Of a DNA stretch of 64,000 nucleotides, positions 19,022-26,851 are shown one piece after another; position 1 is the stretch's first letter, and the number at the start of each line of letters is the position of its first letter. Location of the stretch: the NCBI RefSeq assembly GCF_002549795.1, contig NZ_CP021435.1, forward strand, positions 3,348,001 through 3,412,000, written 5' to 3'. The stretch comes from Halomonas beimenensis. GTDB taxonomy: Bacteria > Pseudomonadota > Gammaproteobacteria > Pseudomonadales > Halomonadaceae. Below the pieces are notes generated by a model. It was given only the letters and a program-made list of their open reading frames with translations, did not search any database and was not told the origin of the DNA. Position numbers and translations under genes: made by a program.

Positions 19022-19650
19022 TGCGACCCCTCCTCCTCGGGCGACGCCTCCGGCGGCCGATAGCTGTAGGTACGGGCGAGCATCGACAGCTCCAGCCGGC
19101 CACCGCCTGCCGGCTTCAGCTCGAAGTCGTGCTGGGTGACGATGCGTGGCAGATCGGCGACACCGGCGATGAAGGAGCCGATGCGGTGGTAATCGCCGCG
19201 GACCCGGATATCGAAGGGCCGCTCCACGTAGAACTCCTGGCTGACGGGGCTGCGCAGCCGGATGAAGTCGATGGACAGCTGGTTGTCGAGGGCCGCCTGG
19301 CTGATGTCGTCGATCAGCGACGGGATCTCGGGGCCGCTCGGCAGCATGGCGACCAGGGCATCCAGCCGGCCATCCAGCTCTTCCACCTGATCGCGCAGGG
19401 CCGGCAGGTTGGCCGCCTGGGCCGCCTTGCTGCGGAAATCCCGCAACAGCCGCGCCTCCTCCTGTCGAGCGGTCTCGAGCTCCTCGGCCTTGGGCGCCGC
19501 CAGGTACCAGTACAGGCCGGCGAAGGTCAGCCCCAGGGCCAGCACGCAGCAGATCAGCTGCAGCAGGAAGGGCCAGCCGCCGGACTCCTTGATGTCCAGC
19601 TCTCCCCAGTCCAGGTCACGCAGGCGACGCAGCTCGGTGGACAGGTTCAT
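19018..19650 (-). CDS. pilO: Type IV pilus assembly protein PilO
   Basis: 210 residues with one N-terminal membrane helix (about residues 27-51), then a periplasmic coiled coil (about 52-98) and a ferredoxin-like fold. PilO pairs with PilN to form the inner-membrane alignment complex. It overlaps both pilN and pilP by 4 bp, so the block is translationally coupled. Confidence 0.93.
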   Translation of the reverse strand: MNLSTELRRLRDLDWGELDIKESGGWPFLLQLICCVLALGLTFAGLYWYLAAPKAEELETARQEEARLLRDFRSKAAQAANLPALRDQVEELDGRLDALVAMLPSGPEIPSLIDDISQAALDNQLSIDFIRLRSPVSQEFYVERPFDIRVRGDYHRIGSFIAGVADLPRIVTQHDFELKPAGGGRLELSMLARTYSYRPPEASPEEEGSQ

Positions 19651-20207
19651 GGCGCCACCTCCTTCTTCTCCGCGTCCGGCATGTGCTGATCCACGCTGAG
19701 GTCGAAGCGGCGCTGGCCGTTGGAGGACTCCACCTCGGAGAGCACCGGCACATCGAACACCGGCGATGCCTCCAGGGCACGCAGCTGGTCGGAGACCCGC
19801 CGGTTGTCCTCGGCCAGCCCGGACAGCCGCAGGCGATCGCCCTGGCGGGCGAGGTTGGCGTAGTAGACGCCGTCCTCGAGACTCGCCGCCAGCGCATTGA
19901 AGACATGCACGGTCTGGGGACGCTCGGCCTGCAGCCGCTGGAACACCTCGATGCGCCGCTTGAGCGTCTCGATCTGCGCCTCGTACTGGCTGACCGCCCG
20001 GATGTCGCGGTCCAGCTCGGCGATACGGCCGCGGATCAGCTGATGTCGCTCCTGCTGGGCCAGCAGCTGCTGGTCGTAGTACCAGGTCATGGCATAGCCG
20101 CCGCCGAGCCCCACCATCGCCGACAGGGCCAGGGCGACATAGAACCGCTTGCTGCGCCGCTGCCGCTGTTCCTCGCGCCAGGGCAGCAGGTTGATCTCGA
20201 TGGTCAT
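19647..20207 (-). CDS. pilN: Type IV pilus assembly protein PilN
   Basis: 186 residues. The N-terminal cytoplasmic segment INLLPWREE is the conserved motif that docks in the PilM groove. One membrane helix follows (about residues 22-43), then a coiled coil and a periplasmic domain. It overlaps pilM by 4 bp and pilO by 4 bp. Confidence 0.95.
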   Translation of the reverse strand: MTIEINLLPWREEQRQRRSKRFYVALALSAMVGLGGGYAMTWYYDQQLLAQQERHQLIRGRIAELDRDIRAVSQYEAQIETLKRRIEVFQRLQAERPQTVHVFNALAASLEDGVYYANLARQGDRLRLSGLAEDNRRVSDQLRALEASPVFDVPVLSEVESSNGQRRFDLSVDQHMPDAEKKEVAP

Positions 20208-21265
20208 GAGCGCACCCTCATCGCCAGGCCGCAGGCCGTCAGCATGGCCGGGGCATCACCGGCCAGGGTCTGGACGTCGATCCGCGGATTCACCTTCATG
20301 CGCCGGAAGGGGTTGGCGATCACCACCTCCATCCCGCTCTCCTCGGCGAGACGATCCGCCAGGCCGGGCAGCACGCTGGTACCGCCGGCCAGGATCATGC
20401 GCCGCACCTCGTGCTTGCGTCCCGCCGTGTAGTAGAGCTGCAGCGAACGCCCCACCTGCTGCACCAGGGTATCCAGGAAGGGCTCGAGCACGCTGCGCTG
20501 GTAGTCCTCGGGAAGCCCGCCGCGCTTCTTGGCCAGCCCCGCCTCCTCCAGGCTCAACCCATAGCGGTCGCGGATCTCCTCGGTCAGGGCGCGCCCGCCG
20601 AAGACGGTATCGCGGCTGTAGGTGATGCGACCGTCGCGCAGGACGTGGAAGGCGTTCATGTTGGCCCCGATGTCCACCAGTGCCACGCAGTCTTCCTGCC
20701 CGGCGGCGGGAGGCAGCTGGGAGGCCAGCTCGGTATAGGCCCGCTCCATGGCGAAGGTCTCCACGTCCACCATGGCCGGCGTCAGCCCCGCCTGCCTGAC
20801 CGCCTCGGTCAGCTGGCCGACGTCCTGCTGGCGGCAGGCCACCAGCAGCACGTCCTGCTGGTCCCCGTAGCGGGCGTTGAGGCCCAGGCGCTGGAAATCG
20901 AAGGCCACCTCGCTGAACGGAAAGGGAATGTGCTTGTCGGAGTCGAGTTGTATGCGGGTCTCGATCTCGTCGTCGGCCAGCGACGCGGGAAGCGTCAAGG
21001 TCTTGGTGATCGCCGCACTGGCCGGCACCGCCACCGAGACCCGGTGGCTCGAGGGCTTGGCATGATCCACGGCGCGTTTGAGGGCGTCGACGACCTCGCC
21101 CATGTCACGGATACGGCGCTCGACCACGGCGCCTTCGCGAAGCGGGCGCACGGCATAGCTCTCGACCTGATAGCCGCTGCCGGCCCGCTTGAGTTCGATG
21201 AGCTTGACGGTGGCCGATGTGATATCGATCCCGATAAGCCCCTTACCGGATGCCCTGAATCCCAT
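20204..21265 (-). CDS. pilM: Type IV pilus actin-like ATPase PilM
   Basis: 353 residues, the cytoplasmic actin/FtsA-fold member of the alignment complex. GIDITSATVKLIEL near the N-terminus is the phosphate-1 region, ALVDIGANMNAFHVL the phosphate-2 region and ILAGGTSVLPGL the adenosine region. First gene of pilMNOPQ and divergent from mrcA across a 260-bp gap, a very common arrangement linking pilus and cell-wall genes. Confidence 0.96.
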   Translation of the reverse strand: MGFRASGKGLIGIDITSATVKLIELKRAGSGYQVESYAVRPLREGAVVERRIRDMGEVVDALKRAVDHAKPSSHRVSVAVPASAAITKTLTLPASLADDEIETRIQLDSDKHIPFPFSEVAFDFQRLGLNARYGDQQDVLLVACRQQDVGQLTEAVRQAGLTPAMVDVETFAMERAYTELASQLPPAAGQEDCVALVDIGANMNAFHVLRDGRITYSRDTVFGGRALTEEIRDRYGLSLEEAGLAKKRGGLPEDYQRSVLEPFLDTLVQQVGRSLQLYYTAGRKHEVRRMILAGGTSVLPGLADRLAEESGMEVVIANPFRRMKVNPRIDVQTLAGDAPAMLTACGLAMRVRS

Positions 21266-21448
21266 CTAGGTCATGCCCCCGACTGATCCTGGCGGTAATC
21301 CGCTCGTTATGGCCCCAGACCCTGCTCCAGACGAAGGTACCAGCCGCTTCGTACCGTTCCTGTAATTCGAGGTTACATGATATTGCCGAATCCCACACGG
21401 AAGCGGTGTCGCCAGGCGTCAACGCTGGTGGTCACGCAACCGGCTTCC

Positions 21449-21454
21449 TATAAT
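21449..21454 (+). promoter_or_regulatory. Likely -10 box of mrcA
   Basis: A perfect TATAAT stands 72 bp before the mrcA ATG in the pilM-mrcA gap. No good -35 hexamer is visible at 16-18 bp, so the assignment rests on the -10 box alone. The rest of 21266-21525 holds no gene. Confidence 0.45.
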
Positions 21455-21525
21455 GGCCCTCGCGTCGTCATCCCCCTGTATCGCGTCCCTATCGATTCCG
21501 TTCCCAGCATGGATACCGCCATTTC

Positions 21526-24051
21526 ATGAAGTTCTTAAGAACCCTGACCTTCTCGGCTTTCTGGCTGCTCATCTCGCTCACGACCGCCTCGGTGCTGGCC
21601 GTGGTGGGGGCCGCCCTCTATTTCGCCCCCGGCCTGCCGGACGTTCGCCAGCTGCAGGACTACGAGCTGCAGACTCCGCTGCGCATCTTCACCCGGGACG
21701 ACAAGCTGATCGGCGAGTTCGGCGAGGAACGGCGCCTGCCGGTGGAGTTCGACGAGATCCCGCCGGAGATGGTGCAGGCCCTCCTGGCGGCGGAGGACGC
21801 GGGCTATTTCGATCATCACGGCGTCGACCCCAAGGGCCTGGCCCGCGCGGCCGTCGAGCTCATCGCCAGCGGGGGCGACATCCAGTCCGGGGGCTCCACC
21901 ATCACCATGCAGGTGGCGCGCAACTACCTGCTGACCCTGGATCGGACCTTCACCCGCAAGATCCGCGAGATCCTGCTGGCGCTGCAGATGGAGCAGATCC
22001 TCAGCAAGGAAGAGATCCTCGAGCTCTACGTCAACAAGATCTTCCTCGGCCATCGCGCCTATGGCATCGCCGCGGCCGCCGAGGTCTACTACGACCGCCC
22101 CCTGTCGGAACTGACCCTCGCCCAGCAGGCGATGATCGCCGGCCTGCCCAAGGCCCCCTCCGCCTTCAACCCGCTGGCCAACGCGGAGCGCGCCCTGATC
22201 CGTCGCAACTGGATCCTGTTTCGCATGCGCGAGCTGGGGTTCATCGACCAGGCCGCCTACGACGAGGCGGTCCAGGCGCCGGTCACCGCCCGTCGCCACG
22301 TCGCCCAGGCGGAGGTCCCGGCCGACTATGTCGCCGAGATGGCGCGCCAGTACGTCGTCGACCGTTTCGACGACGCCTACACCGGCGGCTATCGCGTCAC
22401 CACCACCCTGGACAGCGAGCTTCAGCCGCTGGCGCGCCAGGCGCTCGCCAAGGGCCTGATCGCCTACGACACCCGTCATGGCTGGCGGGGTCCGGAACAG
22501 AGCGAGATTCCCCGCAGCCTGGCGGAGGCTCAGGCACAGACCGATCGCCAGGGGCTGGAGGAGGAGCTCGCCGAATCCCCCGAGGTCATGGCCACCGCCC
22601 GCCGCGCCGCCGAGCGCAGCCAGACCGAGGTGGAGGGTATCGAGGGCGATGTCAGCAACTGGCTCCAGGTGCTGGAACGCACGCCGGCCCTGGGTCCGCT
22701 GCAGCCGGCGATCGTGGTGGAGAGCGAGGGCCGCGAGATGCGCGTGCTGACCCGCCAGGGGGAGGTGGCCACCCTGGCCTGGGACGGCCTCGACTGGGCG
22801 CGCCCCTATCGCAGCGCCCGCAGCCGTGGCCCCGCCCCCTCTTCCGCGGCCGAGATCGCCAGCCCCGGCGACCTGGTGCGCATCCTCGAGCGGGAGGACG
22901 GCAGCTGGCGGTTGTCGCAGCAGCCCGAAGCCCAGGGCTCGCTGGTGGTGATGGATCCCCAGACCGGCGCCATCCTGGCGCTGCAGGCCGGCTTCGACTT
23001 CAACGCCAGCAAGTTCAACCGCGCCACCCAGGCTCGCCGCCAGGCAGGCTCCATCTTCAAGCCCTTCGTCTACCTGGCGGCCCTCAACAGCGGCGAGATG
23101 AATCCCGCCAGCATCATCAACGACGCGCCCGTCGTCATGCAGGATGGCAGCGACGAGCTGTGGCGCCCCAACAACTCCAGCGGCGATTTCCTCGGCCCGA
23201 CCCGGTTGCGCGTGGCCCTGGCCCGCTCCCGCAACCTGGTCACCATCCGCCTGCTGCAGACCCTGGGCCTGGAGCGCACCATCGGCTTCCTGGAGGAGTT
23301 CGGCTTCGACGCCGAGCGCCTGCCCCACGGCCTGTCGCTGGCGCTGGGCAGCACCAGCCTGACCCCGCTGGAAATGACCCGTGGCTATGCCGTCCTGGCC
23401 AACGGCGGGTTCGCGGTGGAGCCCTGGCTGATCGAGCGGGTGACCCGCGGCGAGGATCAGACGGTGATCGAGGAAGCCGATCCCCTGGTGGCCTGTCGCG
23501 AATGCGCCCCCGACCAACAGCGCGTGGAGCGTGACGGCGAGACCTACCGGGTCGCCCCCCGGGTCGCCGACCCGGCGGCGGTCTACCTGCTGCGCGACAT
23601 GCTGCGTGACGTGGTCGAGCGGGGCACCGCCCGTCGCGCCCTGAGCCTCGAGCGTTCGGACATCGTGGGCAAGACCGGCACCACCAACGACCAGCGGGAT
23701 GCCTGGTTCGCCGGCTTCAATACCGACCTGGCGGCCACCGTCTGGGTCGGCAAGGACGACAACACCCCCACCGCCGAATATGGCTCCCAGGCCGCCCTGC
23801 CGATCTGGGTCGACTTCATGGGTCGCGCCCTGGCCGGCCGCCCCGAGCGGCTGCCCGAGCGCCCCCAGGAGATCGTGGTGCGTCGCGTCGACCCCGACAC
23901 CGGCCGGCTGCTCCACGACGATCAGCCCGGCGGCATCGAGGAACTGTTCCGCGCCGATCACCTGCCCGGCTACCAGCCGCGGCGCGTCGACCAGGCCGTG
24001 GAGCAGGAGAGCGGCTCCCAGGGCACCGCCACCTACGAAGCCATCTTCTGA
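21526..24051 (+). CDS. mrcA: Penicillin-binding protein 1A (bifunctional transglycosylase/transpeptidase)
   Basis: 841 residues. It polymerises and cross-links peptidoglycan at the outer face of the inner membrane. A membrane helix spans about residues 8-30. The GT51 glycosyltransferase domain has the catalytic Glu90 (AAEDAGYFDHHG) and the GGSTITMQVARN segment. An OB-like insert (about 315-430) follows, then the transpeptidase with Ser509 (SIFK), SRN and Lys716 (KTGTT). A stable hairpin follows the gene at 24064. Confidence 0.97.
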   Translation: MKFLRTLTFSAFWLLISLTTASVLAVVGAALYFAPGLPDVRQLQDYELQTPLRIFTRDDKLIGEFGEERRLPVEFDEIPPEMVQALLAAEDAGYFDHHGVDPKGLARAAVELIASGGDIQSGGSTITMQVARNYLLTLDRTFTRKIREILLALQMEQILSKEEILELYVNKIFLGHRAYGIAAAAEVYYDRPLSELTLAQQAMIAGLPKAPSAFNPLANAERALIRRNWILFRMRELGFIDQAAYDEAVQAPVTARRHVAQAEVPADYVAEMARQYVVDRFDDAYTGGYRVTTTLDSELQPLARQALAKGLIAYDTRHGWRGPEQSEIPRSLAEAQAQTDRQGLEEELAESPEVMATARRAAERSQTEVEGIEGDVSNWLQVLERTPALGPLQPAIVVESEGREMRVLTRQGEVATLAWDGLDWARPYRSARSRGPAPSSAAEIASPGDLVRILEREDGSWRLSQQPEAQGSLVVMDPQTGAILALQAGFDFNASKFNRATQARRQAGSIFKPFVYLAALNSGEMNPASIINDAPVVMQDGSDELWRPNNSSGDFLGPTRLRVALARSRNLVTIRLLQTLGLERTIGFLEEFGFDAERLPHGLSLALGSTSLTPLEMTRGYAVLANGGFAVEPWLIERVTRGEDQTVIEEADPLVACRECAPDQQRVERDGETYRVAPRVADPAAVYLLRDMLRDVVERGTARRALSLERSDIVGKTGTTNDQRDAWFAGFNTDLAATVWVGKDDNTPTAEYGSQAALPIWVDFMGRALAGRPERLPERPQEIVVRRVDPDTGRLLHDDQPGGIEELFRADHLPGYQPRRVDQAVEQESGSQGTATYEAIF

Positions 24052-24063
24052 TTCCACCGGCCC

Positions 24064-24091
24064 GGCGAGGCGACCGGTGGGTCGCCTCGCC
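24064..24091 (+). terminator. Hairpin after mrcA
   Basis: GGCGAGGCGAC (24064-24074) pairs perfectly with 24081-24091 (11 bp, 6-nt loop). There is no T-run, so termination is uncertain; it may instead protect the mRNA 3' end. Confidence 0.5.
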
Positions 24092-24144
24092 TCGGGCTCG
24101 ACTCCCTCACCCTGTCATCCCCGAATGCCCGGAAGCGCCACCCC

Positions 24145-24897
24145 ATGCCCTCCAGCTCACTGCCGACGCATGCCCTCTGGCTCGGCCTCGTGGTCATGCT
24201 GGACGTCGCCCAGGCGACCCCCTTCTATGCCCCGCCGGCACCACAGGCCGATACCCCCGACTGGAGCGGGGAGGCCGAGCTGGGCTTCACCCGCCTGACC
24301 GGCAATACCGACAGCCAGACCCTGCTGGCCAAGGGCCGGCTGACCTGGCTGAGCGGCGACCTCGTCCACAGCCTCAGCGGCCAGGCCCGCCAGGTGACGC
24401 GCGACGGGGAGACCAGCAGCGAGCGCTACCGGCTCGCCCTGCGCGAGCGCCATGACATCGAGGGCCCCCACTACCTGTTCGGCTTCGCCCGGTGGGACAA
24501 GGATCGCTTCGGCGGCTATGACTACCAGCTGGCGGCCATCGCCGGCTACGGTCGCCGCCTGCTGGACGCCGCCCCCCACCGACTGGCGCTGGAGGCGGGA
24601 CCGGGCTATCGCCACGACAGCGTAGGCGCGGGGGCCGATCGACGCCTGGGCGTGCTGTACGCGGCACTGGACTATCGTGGCTCCCTGGCCGAGAACGCGA
24701 CCGTCACCCAGGAATTGTCGCTCGAGCAGACCGATGCCAACCTCACGGCGCGCACCCTGAGCGCCCTGAGCGCGCACCTCAATGACCACCTGGCCCTCAG
24801 GATCTCCCACGAGATCGAGCACAACTCCCGCCCGCCGGCGGACGCCGCGGCCCTGACGGACCACACCACCGGGGTCTCGCTGCTCTACGACTGGTAG
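24145..24897 (+). CDS. DUF481 family outer-membrane beta-barrel protein (YdiY-like)
   Basis: 250 residues with a signal-peptide-like N-terminus (hydrophobic residues 8-22, then ATPFYA). The body shows alternating beta strands with the family hallmark GEAELGFTRLTGNTDSQTL and ends in an aromatic residue (SLLYDW), as expected for a barrel inserted by Bam. DUF481 proteins are often called salt-induced outer-membrane proteins; their substrate is not established. It is followed by a hairpin shared with the converging malic enzyme gene. GGAAG lies 9 nt before the ATG. Confidence 0.85.
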   Translation: MPSSSLPTHALWLGLVVMLDVAQATPFYAPPAPQADTPDWSGEAELGFTRLTGNTDSQTLLAKGRLTWLSGDLVHSLSGQARQVTRDGETSSERYRLALRERHDIEGPHYLFGFARWDKDRFGGYDYQLAAIAGYGRRLLDAAPHRLALEAGPGYRHDSVGAGADRRLGVLYAALDYRGSLAENATVTQELSLEQTDANLTARTLSALSAHLNDHLALRISHEIEHNSRPPADAAALTDHTTGVSLLYDW

Positions 24898-24902
24898 CTC
24901 GA

Positions 24903-24940
24903 ACGCGACGACGCCGACCCTCGGGCCGGCGTCGTCGTGT
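24903..24940. terminator. Bidirectional hairpin between the DUF481 gene and maeB
   Basis: A 14-bp stem (24903-24916 with 24927-24940, one G-U) sits 5 bp after one stop and 24 bp after the other, converging gene. It lacks a clear T-run. Its GACGACGCC/GGCGTCGTC arms resemble those of the fdxA and aroB terminators. Confidence 0.6.
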
Positions 24941-24964
24941 CGGGGGAAGGCTCGCTGCAGGCAA

Positions 24965-26236
24965 TCAGCCGCCGTAGACCTCATCCACCGTCTTCAGCGG
25001 ATAGTGGGACGGATAGGGCTTCCGCGCCACGCCGGAGTCCACCGCCGCCTGGGCCACCGCCGAGGACACCCGCTCCAGCAGCCGCACGTCCACCGGGGTC
25101 GGAATGATGTAGTCGCGCCCGAAGGTCATGCTCGCCTTGTCGTAGGCCTCGAGGACCGCCTGCGGGACGGGCTCGCGGGCCAGATCCTTGAGGGCATGCA
25201 CCGCCGCGACCTTCATCTCCTCGTTGATCCGGGTGGCGCGCACGTCCAGGGCGCCACGGAAGATGAAGGGGAAGCCCAGGACGTTGTTGACCTGGTTGGG
25301 GTAGTCGGAGCGACCGGTGGCCATGATGACGTCCGGTCGCGTCTCCCGTGCCAGATCGGGATCGATCTCGGGATCCGGGTTCGTGCAGGCGAAGACGACC
25401 GGATTGTCGGCCATCTTGCGGATATGGTCGGCGGTCATCAGGCCAGGGCCGGAGAGGCCGACGAAGACGTCGGCGCCGTCGATGGCATCGTCCAGGGTGC
25501 GCTTGTCGGTGTCGACCGCGAACATCGCCTTGTACTGGTTGAGATCCTCGCGTCCGCTGTGGATCACGCCCTTGCGGTCCAGCATCACGATGTTCTCGGC
25601 CCTGGCGCCGCAGGAGACCAGCAGCTTCATGCAGGCGATGGCCGCCGCGCCGGCGCCCAGGCAGACGATCCTGGCGCTCTCGAGGGACTTCCCGGCCACG
25701 TCCAGGGCATTGAGCATGCCCGCGGCGGTGACGATGGCGGTCCCGTGCTGATCGTCATGGAAGACGGGGATGTTGCACTGCTCGACCAGGGCGCGCTCGA
25801 TCTCGAAGCATTCCGGCGCCTTGATGTCCTCGAGGTTGATGCCGCCCCAGGTGTCGGCGATGCGGGCCACGGTGTCGATGAAGGCCTGGGGGCTCTCGGC
25901 ATTGACCTCCAGGTCGACGGAATTGATGCCGGCGAAGCACTTGAACAGGACGCCCTTGCCTTCCATGACCGGCTTGCTGGCCAGGGCTCCGAGATTGCCC
26001 AGTCCCAGGATGGCACTGCCGTCGGAGATGACCGCGACCAGGTTGCCCTTGCCGGTATAGAGATAGGCGTTCTCCGGGTCACGGGCGATCTCGCGAACCG
26101 GCTCGGCCACTCCCGGGCTGTAGGCCAGGGCGAGGTCCCGGGCCGTGGCGGTGGGCTTGGTCAGCTCCACCGACAGCTTCCCGGGGATGGGGTTCGCGTG
26201 ATAGTCCAGTGCCGCCTGTCTCTTCGCGTCTGTCAT
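24965..26236 (-). CDS. Malic enzyme, short form without phosphotransacetylase-like domain
   Basis: 423 residues. It decarboxylates malate to pyruvate with reduction of NAD(P)+. The N-terminal malic domain holds LAYSPGVAEPVREI and YTGKGNLVAVISDGSAILGLGNLG; the metal-binding segment is VFHDDQHGTAIV; the Rossmann domain has CLGAGAAAIACMKL. It lacks the C-terminal phosphotransacetylase-like half of E. coli MaeB. The start at 26236 (MTDAKRQAAL) was chosen because homology begins there; the frame is open 20 codons further. The upstream region has an AT-rich stretch with TTGAAA and TATAGC spaced 15 bp, a possible promoter. Cofactor preference cannot be told from sequence alone. Confidence 0.92.
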   Translation of the reverse strand: MTDAKRQAALDYHANPIPGKLSVELTKPTATARDLALAYSPGVAEPVREIARDPENAYLYTGKGNLVAVISDGSAILGLGNLGALASKPVMEGKGVLFKCFAGINSVDLEVNAESPQAFIDTVARIADTWGGINLEDIKAPECFEIERALVEQCNIPVFHDDQHGTAIVTAAGMLNALDVAGKSLESARIVCLGAGAAAIACMKLLVSCGARAENIVMLDRKGVIHSGREDLNQYKAMFAVDTDKRTLDDAIDGADVFVGLSGPGLMTADHIRKMADNPVVFACTNPDPEIDPDLARETRPDVIMATGRSDYPNQVNNVLGFPFIFRGALDVRATRINEEMKVAAVHALKDLAREPVPQAVLEAYDKASMTFGRDYIIPTPVDVRLLERVSSAVAQAAVDSGVARKPYPSHYPLKTVDEVYGG

Positions 26237-26428
26237 GCTCAGGATCCGGTCTAGAGTGGTGTGGTAGGAAGCCCAGGCTATAGAAAAAAATTCCATTTTT
26301 CAACTTTGGTCGATTGCCTGCAGCTTCGCCAACGTTTCCCGACGATCAGCGATATTTGCCACAACTTATGGCGACGCCCACAGCCATAAAGGATTCCTTA
26401 TCGTGGCGTTTCACCCTTGAGCATAGAC

Positions 26429-26457
26429 AAAAAGAACCCGCCACTGGGGGCGGGTTC
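26429..26457 (-). terminator. Rho-independent terminator of rpmE
   Basis: GAACCCGCC/GGCGGGTTC arms (26449-26457 with 26434-26442, 6-nt loop) followed on the minus strand by TTTTT (26433-26429). It lies 38 bp after the rpmE stop. The 26237-26428 stretch holds no gene. Confidence 0.9.
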
Positions 26458-26495
26458 CTGTCTCGCGATGAAGGCGCCGATGGCCGGCGCGGATC

Positions 26496-26708
26496 TCAAC
26501 GCTTGAGTGCGGCACCGAAGCGCTTGTTGAAGCGCTCCACGCGACCACCGGTGGTCGCTTGCTTCTGCTTGCCGGTGTAGAAGGGGTGGCACTGGGAGCA
26601 GACGTCCAGGTACAGGTCCTGCTCGGAGGTGGAGCCGACCTCGAAGGTGGCGCCGCAGGAGCAGGTCGCACTGACCGTCTTGTAATTCGGGTGGATACCT
26701 TGTTTCAT
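26496..26708 (-). CDS. rpmE: Ribosomal protein bL31 (zinc-binding form)
   Basis: 70 residues. It is a large-subunit protein that bridges to the small subunit. It is the Cys-containing (C+) form: Cys16, Cys18, Cys37 and Cys40 bind zinc, so it is normally the zinc-replete version. MKQGIHPNY is the usual start; the frame is open 25 codons further upstream but that part is not homologous. Divergent from priA, as in E. coli and Pseudomonas. Confidence 0.97.
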   Translation of the reverse strand: MKQGIHPNYKTVSATCSCGATFEVGSTSEQDLYLDVCSQCHPFYTGKQKQATTGGRVERFNKRFGAALKR

Positions 26709-26851
26709 CTTGAGCCTCGTTGCGCTGTATGCCGCCACCTGATCCCGTGCCAGGCACCGCATACGGGTTGTCTGAACGTTCAAACCGGGCGCCGCCCACC
26801 CAGGGTGACGCGGCGGCCGTGCATTCTAGCAGAGCCGTCCCCGGAGGCCAA

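Noticed and set aside
26773..26782. Palindrome TGAACGTTCA in the rpmE-priA gap as an operator
   Set aside because: A single 10-bp palindrome with no match to a known site; it does not fit LexA (CTGT-N8-ACAG) and chance is a sufficient explanation.
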